Below, piece by piece: positions 29,132 to 40,017 of a stretch of 64,000 nucleotides of DNA. Origin of the DNA: Burkholderiaceae bacterium (GTDB lineage: Bacteria; Pseudomonadota; Gammaproteobacteria; Burkholderiales; Burkholderiaceae_C). A model generated the notes under the pieces. It had not been told where the DNA came from. It made no database searches and saw only the letters and a list, made by a program, of their open reading frames with translations. The stretch spans positions 1-64,000 of the forward strand of contig JAFEHU010000076.1 in NCBI GenBank assembly GCA_017848435.1. Direction: 5' to 3'. Within the stretch, counting starts at the first letter, position 1; the number at the start of each line of letters is the position of its first letter. A program made the translations under genes and the position numbers.

Positions 29132-29910
29132 ATTTCTGGCACCCTGCCCGGGTGGGCCACGCTGTCCGTGCCACCATGGCCAACCTGGGGTTCGCCGCGC
29201 GCCTGTTCGCACGCTTGCTGGCGTCGCTGCCCGCCAGCATGGGGCGTTTTGGCCTGGTGCGTGACCAGATCCATTTCCTGGGCAACTACTCGCTGGCGAT
29301 CATTGCGGTGTCTGGTTTGTTCGTGGGTTTTGTGTTGGGCTTGCAGGGGTTCTACACGCTGCAACGCTATGGCGCCACAGAGGCGCTTGGCCTGCTGGTG
29401 GCCCTCAGCCTGGTGCGTGAACTCGGCCCGGTGGTCACCGCCCTGCTGTTTGCTGGCCGTGCCGGCACCTCGCTGACGGCCGAAATCGGCTTGATGAAAG
29501 CAGGCGAGCAACTCAGTGCGATGGAAATGATGGCCGTGGACCCGGTCACCCGCATCCTCGCGCCCCGCTTTTGGGCCGGTGTGATCACCATGCCACTGTT
29601 GGCGGCGGTATTCAGTGCGGTGGGCATTGTGGGCGGTTGGGTCGTGGGCGTGGTCATGATCGGTGTGGATGCCGGTGCCTTCTGGAGCCAGATGCAGGGT
29701 GGGGTGGATGTGCTGCGCGATGTTGGCAACGGTGTGTTAAAAAGTTTTGTGTTTGGCGTAACCGTCACCTTTGTGGCGCTGCTGCAGGGGTTCCGGGCAC
29801 AGGCCACGCCCGAGGGGGTGTCGCACGCGACCACCCGAACCGTGGTGGTTGCGTCATTGGCGGTGTTGGGTCTGGACTTCGTGCTCACGGCACTGATGTT
29901 CAGCATTTAA
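29128..29910 (+). CDS. mlaE: Phospholipid transport permease MlaE
   Basis: The inner-membrane permease of the MlaFEDB complex, 260 residues with about five to six helices. It contains the conserved MlaE segment with RELGPVVTALLFAGRAGTS followed by GLMKAGEQLSAMEMMAVDP (landmarks), which forms the interface with the ATPase. The ATG overlaps the mlaF stop. mlaD begins eleven bases after its stop. Confidence 0.95.
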   Translation: MNFWHPARVGHAVRATMANLGFAARLFARLLASLPASMGRFGLVRDQIHFLGNYSLAIIAVSGLFVGFVLGLQGFYTLQRYGATEALGLLVALSLVRELGPVVTALLFAGRAGTSLTAEIGLMKAGEQLSAMEMMAVDPVTRILAPRFWAGVITMPLLAAVFSAVGIVGGWVVGVVMIGVDAGAFWSQMQGGVDVLRDVGNGVLKSFVFGVTVTFVALLQGFRAQATPEGVSHATTRTVVVASLAVLGLDFVLTALMFSI

Positions 29911-29921
29911 GGGGTCAGGCG

Positions 29922-30410
29922 ATGGAACAGTCCAAAAACGACGTGTGGGTGGGTTTGTTTGTGCTGCTCGGTGCGGCGGCATTGCTGTTTCTGGCGCTGC
30001 AAAGCGCCAACCTGCTCAGCCTGAACTTTGACTCGACCTACAAAGTGGTCGCCAAGTTCGACAACATCGGTGGCCTCAAGCCCCGTGCAGCCGTCAAGGG
30101 TGCCGGTGTGGTGGTGGGCCGGGTGGCGTCCATTACTTTTGACGACAAGAGCTACCAGGCCAAGGTCACCCTCGAAATGCAGAGCCGCTACAACTTCCCC
30201 AAAGACAGCTCACTGAAAATTCTCACAGCAGGTTTGCTCGGAGAGCAGTACATTGGTGTAGAAGCGGGCGCGGAAGAGAAAAACCTCGCCGCAGGCGACA
30301 CCATCACCCAGACCCAATCGGCCGTGGTGCTGGAGAACTTGATCAGCCAGTTTTTGTACAGCAAGGCCGCTGACAGTGCGGACACCCCGGAAGGCAGTCC
30401 AAAAAAATGA
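29922..30410 (+). CDS. mlaD: Phospholipid-binding MCE protein MlaD
   Basis: A membrane-anchored MCE-domain protein that forms the hexameric periplasmic ring of the MlaFEDB complex. The 162 residues comprise one N-terminal helix (about 8-28), a single MCE domain (YKVVAKFDNIGGLKPRAAVK onward, with the TAGLLGEQYIGVE motif) and a short C-terminal helix. The ATG at 29922 follows AGGGGTCAGG, a good SD. The stop overlaps mlaA (ATGA). Confidence 0.95.
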   Translation: MEQSKNDVWVGLFVLLGAAALLFLALQSANLLSLNFDSTYKVVAKFDNIGGLKPRAAVKGAGVVVGRVASITFDDKSYQAKVTLEMQSRYNFPKDSSLKILTAGLLGEQYIGVEAGAEEKNLAAGDTITQTQSAVVLENLISQFLYSKAADSADTPEGSPKK

Positions 30411-31162
30411 CCACACTGAACACCCCCCTCTTTCCCATGCGGTTCGCCATGGGCACCTTGCTGACCGCAGCCCTGCTGCTGTCGGCAGGCTGCGCCACCC
30501 GTCCCGGCGCTGACCCGCGCGATCCGATTGAGCCTTTCAACCGCAGCATCGCCAAATTCAACGATGAAGCAGACCGCATTGTGCTGAAGCCAATTGCCAC
30601 CGGTTACGTTCAGGCCGTGCCTGAACTGGTGCGAACGGGTGTCAATAACTTCTTCAGCAATCTCGGAGATGCCTGGACTTTCGTCAACAGTGTGTTGCAG
30701 CTCAAACCTCAGCAAGCTGGTGAAACGGCGGTCCGCTTCAGCATCAACACCCTGTTTGGTTTGGGTGGACTGTTGGACATTGCGTCAGAAGCGGGCATGC
30801 CCAAGCACAAGGAAGACTTTGGTCTGACGCTGGGGCGCTGGGGCGTCGGTACCGGACCTTATGTGGTTTTGCCACTGCTCGGTCCCTCCACCCTGCGGGA
30901 CTCTGTCGCCTTTGGCATCGAAACCAACGGCAACATGCTGCGCCGCATCGACTCCGAACCCCTGCGCAGCGGCCTGTATGTCCTGAACGCGGTGGACACC
31001 CGGGCCACTTACCTCCAGGCAGGCAATGTGCTGGAAGAGGCGGCCCTCGACAAGTACTCCTTCACCCGGGACATCTACCTGCAGCGCCGCCGCAGCCTGA
31101 TCACCGGTGGCGAGTCATCGCCAGAACAAGACAACCCTGCCGCAGACGATCCCAAAAAATAA
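30407..31162 (+). CDS. mlaA: Outer-membrane lipoprotein MlaA (VacJ)
   Basis: The outer-membrane component that removes misplaced phospholipids from the outer leaflet. It has 251 residues with a lipoprotein signal and lipobox SAGC (Cys29), then the family hallmark DPIEPFNRSIAKFND and GRWGVGTGPYVVLPLLGPS. Here mlaA lies inside the mla operon between mlaD and mlaC, whereas in E. coli it is elsewhere on the chromosome. The C-terminal tail is acidic and low-complexity. Confidence 0.95.
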   Translation: MTTLNTPLFPMRFAMGTLLTAALLLSAGCATRPGADPRDPIEPFNRSIAKFNDEADRIVLKPIATGYVQAVPELVRTGVNNFFSNLGDAWTFVNSVLQLKPQQAGETAVRFSINTLFGLGGLLDIASEAGMPKHKEDFGLTLGRWGVGTGPYVVLPLLGPSTLRDSVAFGIETNGNMLRRIDSEPLRSGLYVLNAVDTRATYLQAGNVLEEAALDKYSFTRDIYLQRRRSLITGGESSPEQDNPAADDPKK

Positions 31163-31284
31163 CGGCGGTTTGGATTGACCGCGTAAAGTCTCGGCCACTG
31201 CCGGTTACAAAGCGTGACTTGGTCGGCGGTGTTAAGGTTTGAGGCGTTGAAGTTACGCGCAGTTCGCGCCACGAAGGAATGACC

Positions 31285-31914
31285 ATGAAACGACGTATTT
31301 TTGCGCTGATGTGCACCAGCATGGTGGCTTTCGGCCTGGTGGGCGTTGCCCATGCCGCCGAAGAAACGCCTGATGCACTCATCATGCGCGTTTCCAGCGA
31401 AGTGCTGGACGCTGTCAAGGCCGACAAATCGATCAAGAGCGGTGACACCGCGCAAATCATTGCACTGGTGGACAGCAAGGTCCTGCCCAACATGAATTTC
31501 CAGCGCATGACGGCATCGGCCGTTGGCCGGGGCTGGCGTGAAGCCACGCCCGAGCAGCAAAAGCGCCTGCAGGACGAATTCAAGACCTTGCTGGTACGCA
31601 CCTATTCCGGCGCACTGGCCCAGGTGAGTGACCAAACCATCAGCCTCAAGCCTTTCCGCGGTGGCGCCGAGGACAAGGAAGTCATTGTCCGCACTGAAAT
31701 CCGCGGTCGTGGCAACCCGATCCAATTGGATTACCGTCTTGAGAAGACCGCAGGCCAGGGTGCTGGCTGGAAAATCTATGACATCAACGTGCTGGGTGTC
31801 TGGCTGATTGAGACCTACCGCAGCCAGTTTGGCCAGGAAATCAATGCCAAGGGCATCGATGGTCTGATCGACTCCCTGGCTGCGCGCAACAAGTCGAATG
31901 TGAAAAAGGGCTGA
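31285..31914 (+). CDS. mlaC: Periplasmic phospholipid-binding protein MlaC
   Basis: A soluble shuttle carrying phospholipids between MlaA and MlaD. It has 209 residues with a Sec signal peptide (MKRRIFALM...AHAAEE, cleavage near residue 23), followed by the MlaC/Ttg2D domain (SKVLPNMNFQRMTASAVGRGW, landmark). I prefer the ATG at 31285 because GAAGGA lies seven bases before it; an ATG at 31279 adds two residues. A 116-base gap after mlaA may hold a promoter, but I see no convincing one. Confidence 0.94.
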   Translation: MKRRIFALMCTSMVAFGLVGVAHAAEETPDALIMRVSSEVLDAVKADKSIKSGDTAQIIALVDSKVLPNMNFQRMTASAVGRGWREATPEQQKRLQDEFKTLLVRTYSGALAQVSDQTISLKPFRGGAEDKEVIVRTEIRGRGNPIQLDYRLEKTAGQGAGWKIYDINVLGVWLIETYRSQFGQEINAKGIDGLIDSLAARNKSNVKKG

Positions 31915-31916
31915 GT

Positions 31917-32198
31917 GTGCTGACACTGCCTGCCGTGTTGACGCAGTCTGAGGCCACGGCTTGCCTGGCTGGCTTTCAGGCCAGCCTTGACACCACCACG
32001 GACGCGGTGGTGTGTGCCGACGCCAGTGCGCTACAGCAGTTCGACTCGTCCACGTTGGCCGTGTTGCTGGCGTGCCGGCGCGAGGTGCTGAAGCGCGGCA
32101 AGGCGTTTTCTGTGGTCGGCCTGCCCGAACGGCTGCGCACCTTGGCCACGCTGTACGGCGTGGTCGAGTTGCTGCCTGCGGCTGACACAGCGCACTGA
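31917..32198 (+). CDS. mlaB: STAS-domain protein MlaB
   Basis: A small cytoplasmic STAS protein that binds MlaF and stimulates the transporter. The 93 residues include QFDSSTLAVLLACRRE, where the conserved Ser/Thr site of STAS domains sits. It starts at GTG two bases after the mlaC stop and is the last gene of the mla operon. STAS sequences are short and divergent, so the name relies on position as well. Confidence 0.9.
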   Translation: MLTLPAVLTQSEATACLAGFQASLDTTTDAVVCADASALQQFDSSTLAVLLACRREVLKRGKAFSVVGLPERLRTLATLYGVVELLPAADTAH

Positions 32199-32261
32199 GT
32201 TGCCGCCCGGGCGTTGCACAAGCGGCAGTCCCAAACCCCTCGCAGAAACGTTGGCGTACCG

Positions 32262-32283
32262 CACAGGTAAAATCCTGTGTTTT
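32262..32283 (+). terminator. Terminator-like hairpin after mlaB
   Basis: CACAGG (32262-32267) and CCTGTG (32274-32279) with a 6-base loop are followed by TTTT. The loop contains TAAAAT (32268-32273), a good -10 sequence, and the ATG of the next gene is at 32286. It may therefore be a terminator, a promoter, or both. Confidence 0.5.
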
Positions 32284-32285
32284 CT

Positions 32286-33193
<908 letters not shown>

Positions 33194-33197
<4 letters not shown>

Positions 33198-33949
33198 CCG
33201 GCTGGCAAACCTTGTTCTACAAGGAAGTGATGCGTTTCTGGAAGGTGGGCTTCCAGACCGTGGGTGCGCCGGTGCTGACAGCCGTCCTTTACCTGCTGAT
33301 TTTTGGCCATGTGCTGGAAGACCATGTGAAGGTCTACGACCAGGTCAGTTACACCGCCTTTCTGGTGCCAGGCCTGGTGATGATGAGCGTGTTGCAAAAC
33401 GCGTTTGCCAACAGTTCATCGTCGCTGATCCAGAGCAAGATCATGGGCAGCCTGGTGTTTGTGCTGCTGGCGCCACTGGGCCACTGGAGCTGGTTTTTTG
33501 CCTATGTGGGTTCGTCCATTGTGCGCGGGCTGGCGGTGGGCTCCGGTGTGTTCGTCGTGACCGTGCTGTTCACCAAAATCAGTTTTGTGGCGCCGTTCTG
33601 GATCGTGACATTCGCCGTGCTCGGCGCGGCTCTGCTGGGCACGCTGGGCGTGATTGCCGGCCTCTGGTCTGAGAAGTTTGACCAGATGGCGGCGTTTCAG
33701 AACTTTGTCATCCTGCCCATGACGTTCCTGAGCGGGGTGTTCTATTCCATCCACTCGTTGCCCCCAGTGTGGCAAACAGTCAGCCACCTGAACCCGTTCT
33801 TCTACATGATCGACGGTTTCCGTTACGGCTTTTTTGGCGTCAGTGACGTGTCGCCGTGGCTCAGCTTGGGCATTGTCAGCGGTGCGCTGTTGGCCACCAG
33901 CGCGGTGGCCGTTCACCTGCTGCGCATTGGCTACAAAATCCGGGGTTGA
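33194..33949 (+). CDS. ABC-2 type transporter permease (YadH-like)
   Basis: The membrane partner of the preceding ATPase: 251 residues with about six helices and the ABC-2 signature near residue 175 (ILPMTFLSGVFYSIHSLP). The ATG overlaps the ATPase stop (ATGA), so they are cotranslated. It resembles E. coli YadH. The substrate cannot be read from sequence. Confidence 0.9.
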
Positions 33950-33963
33950 ATCCCCACACCACC

Positions 33964-34209
33964 ATGACCGCCGAAGAACTCACATCCATCATTGCCACAG
34001 GCCTGCACTGTGAACACCTTGCGCTGGAGGGGGATGGCCGCCACTGGTATGCCACCATCGTCTCCACCGAATTCGAGGGCCAGCGCCTGGTGAAACGGCA
34101 CCAGCGGGTGTACGCCACGCTGGGTGCGAAAATAGACACCAACGAGGTGCATGCGTTGTCGATGAAAACCTTCACACCGGCCGAATGGGCCGTGCGCACA
34201 CCGGGCTGA
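33964..34209 (+). CDS. ibaG: BolA family protein IbaG (YrbA)
   Basis: A small BolA-like protein of 81 residues, a partner of monothiol glutaredoxins in Fe-S handling; in E. coli ibaG also sits between mla and murA and affects the envelope. The conserved BolA features are the N-terminal helix, ATIVSTEFEGQRLVKRHQRVYATLG and a conserved final helix containing ALSMKTFTPAEW. It begins 14 bases after the permease stop. The short overlapping segments on the other strand are not credible genes. Confidence 0.92.
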   Translation: MTAEELTSIIATGLHCEHLALEGDGRHWYATIVSTEFEGQRLVKRHQRVYATLGAKIDTNEVHALSMKTFTPAEWAVRTPG

Positions 34210-34288
34210 CGCTTGCCGATGGGTTCTCCCGTTGTGGACAGCGCACACACAGGCCACATTGGCCACTGATTTTTGACACACGGGACGT

Positions 34289-35551
34289 ATGGACAAGCTT
34301 TTGATTCGCGGTGGCAAGCCCCTGCACGGTGAGGTGCAGATTTCGGGCGCCAAAAACGCGGCACTGCCGGAGCTGTGCGCTGCGCTGTTGACGGCCGACC
34401 CGGTGACCCTGGTGAACACACCGCGTCTGCAGGACGTGACCACCATGCTCAAGTTGATTGCCAACATGGGTGTGCAGGTGCAACAGGGTGACAACCGCGT
34501 GCAGATCGATGCCAGCGGACTCAACAGCCCTGAAGCGCCGTACGAACTGGTGAAAACCATGCGCGCCTCGGTGCTGGCGCTGGGGCCTTTGCTGGCCCGT
34601 TTTGGCGAGGCCACCGTGTCCTTGCCCGGTGGCTGCGCGATTGGTTCGCGCCCGGTGGACCAGCACATCAAGGGCCTGCAGGCCATGGGCGCCGAGATCG
34701 TGGTCGAACACGGTTACATGCTGGCCAAACTGCCAGTCGGCTGGCAGCGGCTCAAGGGCGCGCACATCACCACCGACATGGTGACGGTGACCGGGACTGA
34801 GAATTTCATGATGGCCGCAACGCTGGCCGACGGTGAGACGGTGCTGGAAAACGCCGCGCAAGAGCCAGAGATTGTTGACCTGGCCGAGATGCTGATCAAG
34901 ATGGGGGCCCGCATCGAAGGGCATGGCACCCGCCGCATCCGCATTCAGGGTGTCGAGCGCCTGCATGGCTGCACCCACGAGGTGGTGCCTGACCGCATCG
35001 AGGCGGGCACCTTCCTGTGTGCCGTGGCCGCCACGGGCGGTGACGTGCTGCTCAAGCAGGGGCGCGCCGACCACCTTGACGCGGTGATCGACAAGCTGCG
35101 CGAGGCGGGTGCGCAGGTGGAACCCACCGACCGCGGTATCCACATCCGCGCCAGCGGCCGGCTGAAGGCGCAGAGCTTTCGCACCACCGAGTACCCTGGC
35201 TTCCCGACCGACATGCAAGCCCAGTTCATGGCGCTGAACGTGGTGTCGCAAGGCGCCAGTGTGGTGACCGAGACGATTTTTGAGAACCGCTTCATGCACG
35301 TCAACGAGATGGTGCGCCTGGGCGCGGCGATCCAGATCGACGGCAAGGTGGCGGTGATCGAGGGGGTGGACAAGCTCTCGGGTGCCCACGTGATGGCGAC
35401 CGATTTGCGTGCCTCGGCCAGCCTGGTGATTGCCGGTCTGGTGGCCGATGGTGAAACACTGATCGAACGCATCTACCACCTGGACCGGGGTTATGACCGC
35501 ATGGAAACCAAACTCCGCGCCCTGGGCGCCGACATCGAGCGATTGAAATGA
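34289..35551 (+). CDS. murA: UDP-N-acetylglucosamine 1-carboxyvinyltransferase MurA
   Basis: The first committed step of peptidoglycan synthesis, adding enolpyruvate from PEP to UDP-GlcNAc; it is the fosfomycin target. It has 420 residues, the usual length. The catalytic cysteine is Cys116 in [12 protein letters not shown], so the enzyme should be fosfomycin-sensitive by this criterion. The N-terminus [21 protein letters not shown] and the C-terminal [14 protein letters not shown] are family motifs. The stop overlaps the hisG ATG. Confidence 0.97.
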   Translation: MDKLLIRGGKPLHGEVQISGAKNAALPELCAALLTADPVTLVNTPRLQDVTTMLKLIANMGVQVQQGDNRVQIDASGLNSPEAPYELVKTMRASVLALGPLLARFGEATVSLPGGCAIGSRPVDQHIKGLQAMGAEIVVEHGYMLAKLPVGWQRLKGAHITTDMVTVTGTENFMMAATLADGETVLENAAQEPEIVDLAEMLIKMGARIEGHGTRRIRIQGVERLHGCTHEVVPDRIEAGTFLCAVAATGGDVLLKQGRADHLDAVIDKLREAGAQVEPTDRGIHIRASGRLKAQSFRTTEYPGFPTDMQAQFMALNVVSQGASVVTETIFENRFMHVNEMVRLGAAIQIDGKVAVIEGVDKLSGAHVMATDLRASASLVIAGLVADGETLIERIYHLDRGYDRMETKLRALGADIERLK

Positions 35552-36207
35552 TTACCTTAGCCCTGTCCAAAGGCCGCATCTTTGACGAAACCCTGCCGCT
35601 GCTGCGCGCTGCAGGGATCGAGGTGCTGGAAGACCCGGAAAAATCCCGCAAGCTGATCCTGCCGACCAACCGGCCCGATGTGCAGGTGGTGCTGGTGCGC
35701 GCCAGCGACGTGCCCACCTATGTGCAGTACGGTGGTGCCGACCTCGGTGTGACTGGCAAGGACACGCTGATCGAACACGGCATGGAGTGGGGCGCGGCCG
35801 GCCTGTACCAGCCGCTGGACCTGCAAATTGCCAAGTGCCGCGTGAGCGTGGCGGTGCGCGCCGATTTCGACTACGCCAGCGCTGTGAAGCAGGGCTCGCG
35901 GCTGAAGGTCGCGACCAAGTACGTGGGCATTGCCCGCGAATTTTTTGCCACCAAGGGCGTGCACGTCGATCTGATCAAGCTCTACGGCAGCATGGAACTG
36001 GCGCCTTTGACCGGGCTGGCCGACGCGATTGTGGACCTGGTGTCCACCGGCAGCACGCTCAAGGCCAACCACCTGATCGAAGTCGAGCGCATCATGGACA
36101 TCAGCGCCCGTCTGGTGGTGAACCAGGCCGCGCTCAAGCTCAAGCAGGCGCCGCTGCGCCGCATCATCGACGCCTTCGCGGCCGCCGTGCCGCAGAAAGC
36201 CGCCTGA
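35548..36207 (+). CDS. hisG: ATP phosphoribosyltransferase, short form
   Basis: The first step of histidine synthesis, joining ATP and PRPP. At 219 residues it is the short form HisG(S), lacking the C-terminal regulatory domain, and in this family needs the HisZ subunit, which is not in this window. The PRPP loop is near residues 158-170 ([14 protein letters not shown]). The ATG overlaps the murA stop, coupling wall and histidine genes, an arrangement common in betaproteobacteria. Confidence 0.96.
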   Translation: MITLALSKGRIFDETLPLLRAAGIEVLEDPEKSRKLILPTNRPDVQVVLVRASDVPTYVQYGGADLGVTGKDTLIEHGMEWGAAGLYQPLDLQIAKCRVSVAVRADFDYASAVKQGSRLKVATKYVGIAREFFATKGVHVDLIKLYGSMELAPLTGLADAIVDLVSTGSTLKANHLIEVERIMDISARLVVNQAALKLKQAPLRRIIDAFAAAVPQKAA

Positions 36208-36213
36208 TTCACC

Positions 36214-37557
36214 ATGACATTGACAGCGAAACCCGCCCGACTGACCACAGCTGCAGCCACTTTCGAGGCCGATTTCAAGGCCCGACTGCACTGGTCGGCC
36301 GACACCGACGCCGCCATCGAGCAGCGGGTGGCCGACATCCTGGCCGATGTGCTGCAGCGCGGCGATGTCGCGGTGCTGGACTACACCCAGCGCTTTGATG
36401 GCCTGGCCGTTGACACCATGCAGGCGCTGGAGTTGACGCAGGCCGAGCTGAAGGTGGCCTTTGACGGTTTGCCGGCGGCCCAGCGCGAGGCCTTGCAGGC
36501 GGCCGCGCGCCGCGTGCGCAGCTACCACGAGGCGCAAAAGAAAGCCAACGGCGAGAGCTGGAGCTACCTCGACGAAGATGGCACCTTGCTGGGCCAGAAG
36601 GTCACGCCGCTGGACCGCGTGGGCATCTACGTGCCCGGTGGCAAGGCCGCCTACCCGTCCAGCGTGCTGATGAACGCCATCCCCGCCCATGTGGCCGGCG
36701 TAGCTGAAATCATCATGGTGGTGCCCACGCCCAAGGGCGAGAAAAACCCGCTGGTGCTGGCTGCGGCCTATGTGGCGGGTGTCAGCCGGGCCTTCACCAT
36801 TGGCGGTGCGCAGGCCGTGGCCGCACTGGCCTATGGCACGTCCAGCGTGCCCAAGGTCGACAAGATCACCGGCCCCGGCAACGCCTATGTGGCCGCCGCC
36901 AAGCGCCGTGTGTTCGGCACCGTAGGCATCGACATGATCGCCGGCCCGAGCGAGATCCTGGTGCTGGCCGACGGCAGTACGCCGGCCGACTGGGTGGCCA
37001 TGGACCTGTTCAGCCAGGCCGAACACGACGAGCTGGCCCAGAGCATTCTGCTGTGCCCCGACGCGGCCTACATCGACGCGGTGCAGGCCGCGATTGACCG
37101 CCTGCTGCCCACCATGCCGCGCGCCGAGATCATCGCCAAAAGCCTCAATGGCCGTGGCGCGCTCATCCAAACCCGCAGCATGGAAGAGGCCTGCGCCATC
37201 AGCAACCGCATCGCGCCTGAGCACCTGGAGGTGTCGAGCAGCGAGCCGCACCGCTGGGAGCCGCTGCTGGTGCATGCCGGTGCCATCTTCCTCGGTGCCT
37301 ACACCAGCGAAAGCCTGGGCGACTACTGTGCCGGCCCCAACCACGTGCTGCCCACCAGCGGCACCGCACGTTTCAGCTCGCCGCTGGGCGTGTACGACTT
37401 CCAGAAGCGCAGCAGCATCATCGAGGTCAGTGCCGCCGGGGCACAGGCACTCGGCACCGTGGCCGCCGAGCTGGCCTACGGCGAAGGCCTGCAGGCGCAC
37501 GCCCGCGCCGCCGAGATGCGCCTGACGCCGGTGCCACCGATGCGGGGCAACCCATGA
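36214..37557 (+). CDS. hisD: Histidinol dehydrogenase
   Basis: Carries out the last two oxidations of histidine synthesis with NAD and zinc. The 447 residues include [20 protein letters not shown], the signature [15 protein letters not shown] and [10 protein letters not shown], and the zinc/catalytic region with [13 protein letters not shown] and the catalytic [10 protein letters not shown] histidine. It is six bases after hisG and overlaps hisC by four bases. Confidence 0.97.
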   Translation: MTLTAKPARLTTAAATFEADFKARLHWSADTDAAIEQRVADILADVLQRGDVAVLDYTQRFDGLAVDTMQALELTQAELKVAFDGLPAAQREALQAAARRVRSYHEAQKKANGESWSYLDEDGTLLGQKVTPLDRVGIYVPGGKAAYPSSVLMNAIPAHVAGVAEIIMVVPTPKGEKNPLVLAAAYVAGVSRAFTIGGAQAVAALAYGTSSVPKVDKITGPGNAYVAAAKRRVFGTVGIDMIAGPSEILVLADGSTPADWVAMDLFSQAEHDELAQSILLCPDAAYIDAVQAAIDRLLPTMPRAEIIAKSLNGRGALIQTRSMEEACAISNRIAPEHLEVSSSEPHRWEPLLVHAGAIFLGAYTSESLGDYCAGPNHVLPTSGTARFSSPLGVYDFQKRSSIIEVSAAGAQALGTVAAELAYGEGLQAHARAAEMRLTPVPPMRGNP

Positions 37558-38633
37558 CCGTCCCCAACCCGCTCGACCGCATCCGCCCCGACATCCGGGC
37601 CATGCACGCCTACGCGGTGCAGGACGCCACCGGCATGGTCAAGCTCGATGCGATGGAGAACCCACACCGCCTCTCGCCCACGCTGCAGGCCGCACTCGGC
37701 CAGCGGCTGGGCGCGGTGGCGCTGAATCGCTACCCCGGTGAACGCGTCAATGACCTCAAACAGGCGCTGGCTGCCCACGTGCAACTGCCCGAGGGCTACG
37801 GCCTGATGCTGGGCAACGGCTCCGATGAACTCATTTCACTGCTGACGCTGGCCTGCGACCAGCCCGGCGCGGTGGTGCTGGCCCCGGTGCCCGGTTTTGT
37901 GATGTACGCGATGAGCGCGCAGCTGCAGGGGCTGCGCTTTGTCGGTGTGCCGCTGACCGCCGACTTTGAGCTGGACGAGGCCGCGATGCTGGCCGCAGTT
38001 GCCGAACACCGGCCTGCGGTGGTGCACCTGGCCTACCCCAACAACCCCACTGCCAACCTGTGGGACGACGCGGTGATCGAGCGCATCGTCGCCGCTGTGG
38101 GCGCGCAGGGCGGGCTGGTGGCGATGGACGAGGCTTACCAGCCGTTCGCCAGCAAAAGCTACCTCGATCACCTGACCCGCCACCCGCACGTGCTGTTGAT
38201 GCGCACGCTCAGCAAGTTCGGCCTCGCCGGTGTGCGCCTGGGTTATATGATCGGGCCGGCAGCGCTGATCGACGAGCTGGACAAAGTGCGCCCACCCTAC
38301 AACGTCAGCGTGCTCAACTGCGAGTGCGCGCTGTTTGCGCTGGAACACGCCGAGGTGTTTGCCGCGCAGGCGGTGGATTTGGTCGCGCAGCGCACGTTGA
38401 TGCTGCAAACGCTGGCAGCCATGCCCGGCGTGACCGTCTGGCCCAGCGAGGCCAATATGGTGCTGGTGCGGGTGGCCGATGCCCAGAAAACCTTTGACGG
38501 CATGAAGGCCCGCGGCGTGCTGGTCAAGAACGTTTCTAAAATGCACCCATTGCTGGCCAATTGCCTGCGCCTGACCGTGGGCACCACGGAGGAAAACGCG
38601 CTGATGCTGGCCGCTTTCAAAGAATCGCTATGA
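37554..38633 (+). CDS. hisC: Histidinol-phosphate aminotransferase
   Basis: A PLP enzyme of 359 residues that transaminates imidazole acetol phosphate. The PLP lysine lies in [15 protein letters not shown], and [10 protein letters not shown] and DEAYQPF are class II aminotransferase motifs. It is coupled to hisD and hisB by ATGA overlaps on both sides. The N-terminal [11 protein letters not shown] recognises substrate in this family. Confidence 0.96.
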   Translation: MTVPNPLDRIRPDIRAMHAYAVQDATGMVKLDAMENPHRLSPTLQAALGQRLGAVALNRYPGERVNDLKQALAAHVQLPEGYGLMLGNGSDELISLLTLACDQPGAVVLAPVPGFVMYAMSAQLQGLRFVGVPLTADFELDEAAMLAAVAEHRPAVVHLAYPNNPTANLWDDAVIERIVAAVGAQGGLVAMDEAYQPFASKSYLDHLTRHPHVLLMRTLSKFGLAGVRLGYMIGPAALIDELDKVRPPYNVSVLNCECALFALEHAEVFAAQAVDLVAQRTLMLQTLAAMPGVTVWPSEANMVLVRVADAQKTFDGMKARGVLVKNVSKMHPLLANCLRLTVGTTEENALMLAAFKESL

Positions 38634-39226
38634 CCACTCCACGCACCGCCGAAGTCACCAGAAACACGGCCGAGACCCAAATCACCGTCAAGGTCAACCT
38701 CGACGGCACTGGCCAGGCCAAGCTGAGCACCGGCATTGGTTTTTTTGACCACATGCTGGACCAGATTGCCCGCCACGGCCTGATCGACCTCGACATCCAG
38801 GCGGTCGGCGACCTGCACATCGACGGCCACCACACGGTGGAAGACGTGGGCATCACGCTGGGCCAGGCTTTTGCCAAGGCCGTGGGCGACAAAAAGGGCA
38901 TCCGCCGCTACGGCCACGCCTATGTGCCGCTCGACGAAGCGTTGAGCCGCGTGGTGGTGGACTTTTCTGGCCGCCCAGGCCTGGAGATGCACGTGCCGTT
39001 CAAGAGCGGCATGATCGGCGCGTTCGACACCCAGCTCACCTACGAATTCTTCCAGGGCTTTGTGAACCACGCCTTCGTCACGCTGCACATCGACAACCTG
39101 CGCGGTGACAACGCCCACCACCAGGCCGAGACCGTGTTCAAGGCCTTTGCCCGCGCGCTGCGCGCCGCGCTGGAGCTCGATCCGCGCTCGGTGGGCGTGA
39201 TTCCGTCCACCAAAGGCTCGCTCTGA
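38630..39226 (+). CDS. hisB: Imidazoleglycerol-phosphate dehydratase
   Basis: Dehydrates imidazole glycerol phosphate. At 198 residues it is the monofunctional dehydratase without the phosphatase domain found in enterobacterial HisB, so histidinol-phosphate phosphatase must be encoded outside this cluster. Metal-binding repeats [23 protein letters not shown] and [11 protein letters not shown] are present. The ATG overlaps the hisC stop. A dispersed repeat starts eight bases after its stop. Confidence 0.96.
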   Translation: MTTPRTAEVTRNTAETQITVKVNLDGTGQAKLSTGIGFFDHMLDQIARHGLIDLDIQAVGDLHIDGHHTVEDVGITLGQAFAKAVGDKKGIRRYGHAYVPLDEALSRVVVDFSGRPGLEMHVPFKSGMIGAFDTQLTYEFFQGFVNHAFVTLHIDNLRGDNAHHQAETVFKAFARALRAALELDPRSVGVIPSTKGSL

Positions 39227-39233
39227 GTGTTTT

Positions 39234-39294
39234 CTAAGCCAAATCAGCCTTCAGCCTTAGTGCAGTCTTCTTAATCAGCTATGAAAAGTGGAGC
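39234..39294 (+). repeat. Dispersed 60-bp element, copy D (contains hisH start)
   Basis: CTAAGCCAAATCAGCC, CAGCCTTAGTG and AATCAGCTATGAAAAGTGGAGC align with copies A and E. The ATG inside its 3' part is the apparent start codon of hisH. Confidence 0.75.
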
Positions 39295-39961
39295 AAAGAC
39301 CGTTGCAGTGGTCGACTACGGCATGGGCAATTTGCGCTCCGTGTCGCAGGCGGTGCAGGCGGCCGCCGCCGGCACCGGTTTTGAGGTGGTGATCACCGCC
39401 GACCCGGCGCTGGTGCTGGCCGCCGGCCGGGTGGTGTTGCCGGGGCAGGGAGCCATGCCCGACTGCATGCGCGAACTGCGCGATTCCGGCCTGCTGGCCC
39501 CTGTGCTTGATGCCGCCGCCCACAAGCCGCTGTTCGGCGTGTGTGTGGGCATGCAGATGCTGCTGGACCGCAGTGCAGAAGGCCCTGTCGGCACCGGCAC
39601 GCCGGGCCTGGGGCTGATTGCGGGCGAGGTCGTCAAGTTCGACCTGGCCGGCAAAACACAGCCCGACGGCAGCCGTTACAAAGTGCCCCAAATGGGCTGG
39701 AACCGGGTTTTCCACGCAGCGCATGGGGGCGTGAGCCACCCGGTGTGGGGCGACATTCCCGATGGCAGCCACTTTTATTTTGTGCACAGCTACTACGCCT
39801 GCCCGTCAGATGCGCGCCACACTGCGGGAACCGCAGACTACGGCGGGCACTTTACGGCAGCGGTTGCAAGCGATAATATTTTTGCGACCCAGTTCCACCC
39901 CGAGAAAAGCGCCGATCAGGGCTTGGCGCTGTACCGCAACTTCCTTCACTGGAACCCCTAG
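39281..39961 (+). CDS. hisH: Imidazole glycerol phosphate synthase glutaminase subunit HisH
   Basis: The class I glutaminase that feeds ammonia to HisF. It has 226 residues; the nucleophile is Cys88 in [10 protein letters not shown] and the His/Glu pair lies in TQFHPEKS. The N-terminal [15 protein letters not shown] is typical, but the first codons (MKSG) come from repeat copy D, and no SD precedes the ATG. The 54-base gap to hisB interrupts an otherwise tightly overlapping operon. Confidence 0.95.
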   Translation: MKSGAKTVAVVDYGMGNLRSVSQAVQAAAAGTGFEVVITADPALVLAAGRVVLPGQGAMPDCMRELRDSGLLAPVLDAAAHKPLFGVCVGMQMLLDRSAEGPVGTGTPGLGLIAGEVVKFDLAGKTQPDGSRYKVPQMGWNRVFHAAHGGVSHPVWGDIPDGSHFYFVHSYYACPSDARHTAGTADYGGHFTAAVASDNIFATQFHPEKSADQGLALYRNFLHWNP

Positions 39962-40017
39962 CCCCCTGAGTTCCATTTTTTGCCCAACTTGCACCGCATT
40001 CAGCTCTCTCTGGCACC

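Noticed and set aside
34274-34279. A perfect TTGACA just before murA
   Set aside because: It is ten bases from the murA ATG and no -10 sits 16-18 bases downstream, so it cannot serve murA.
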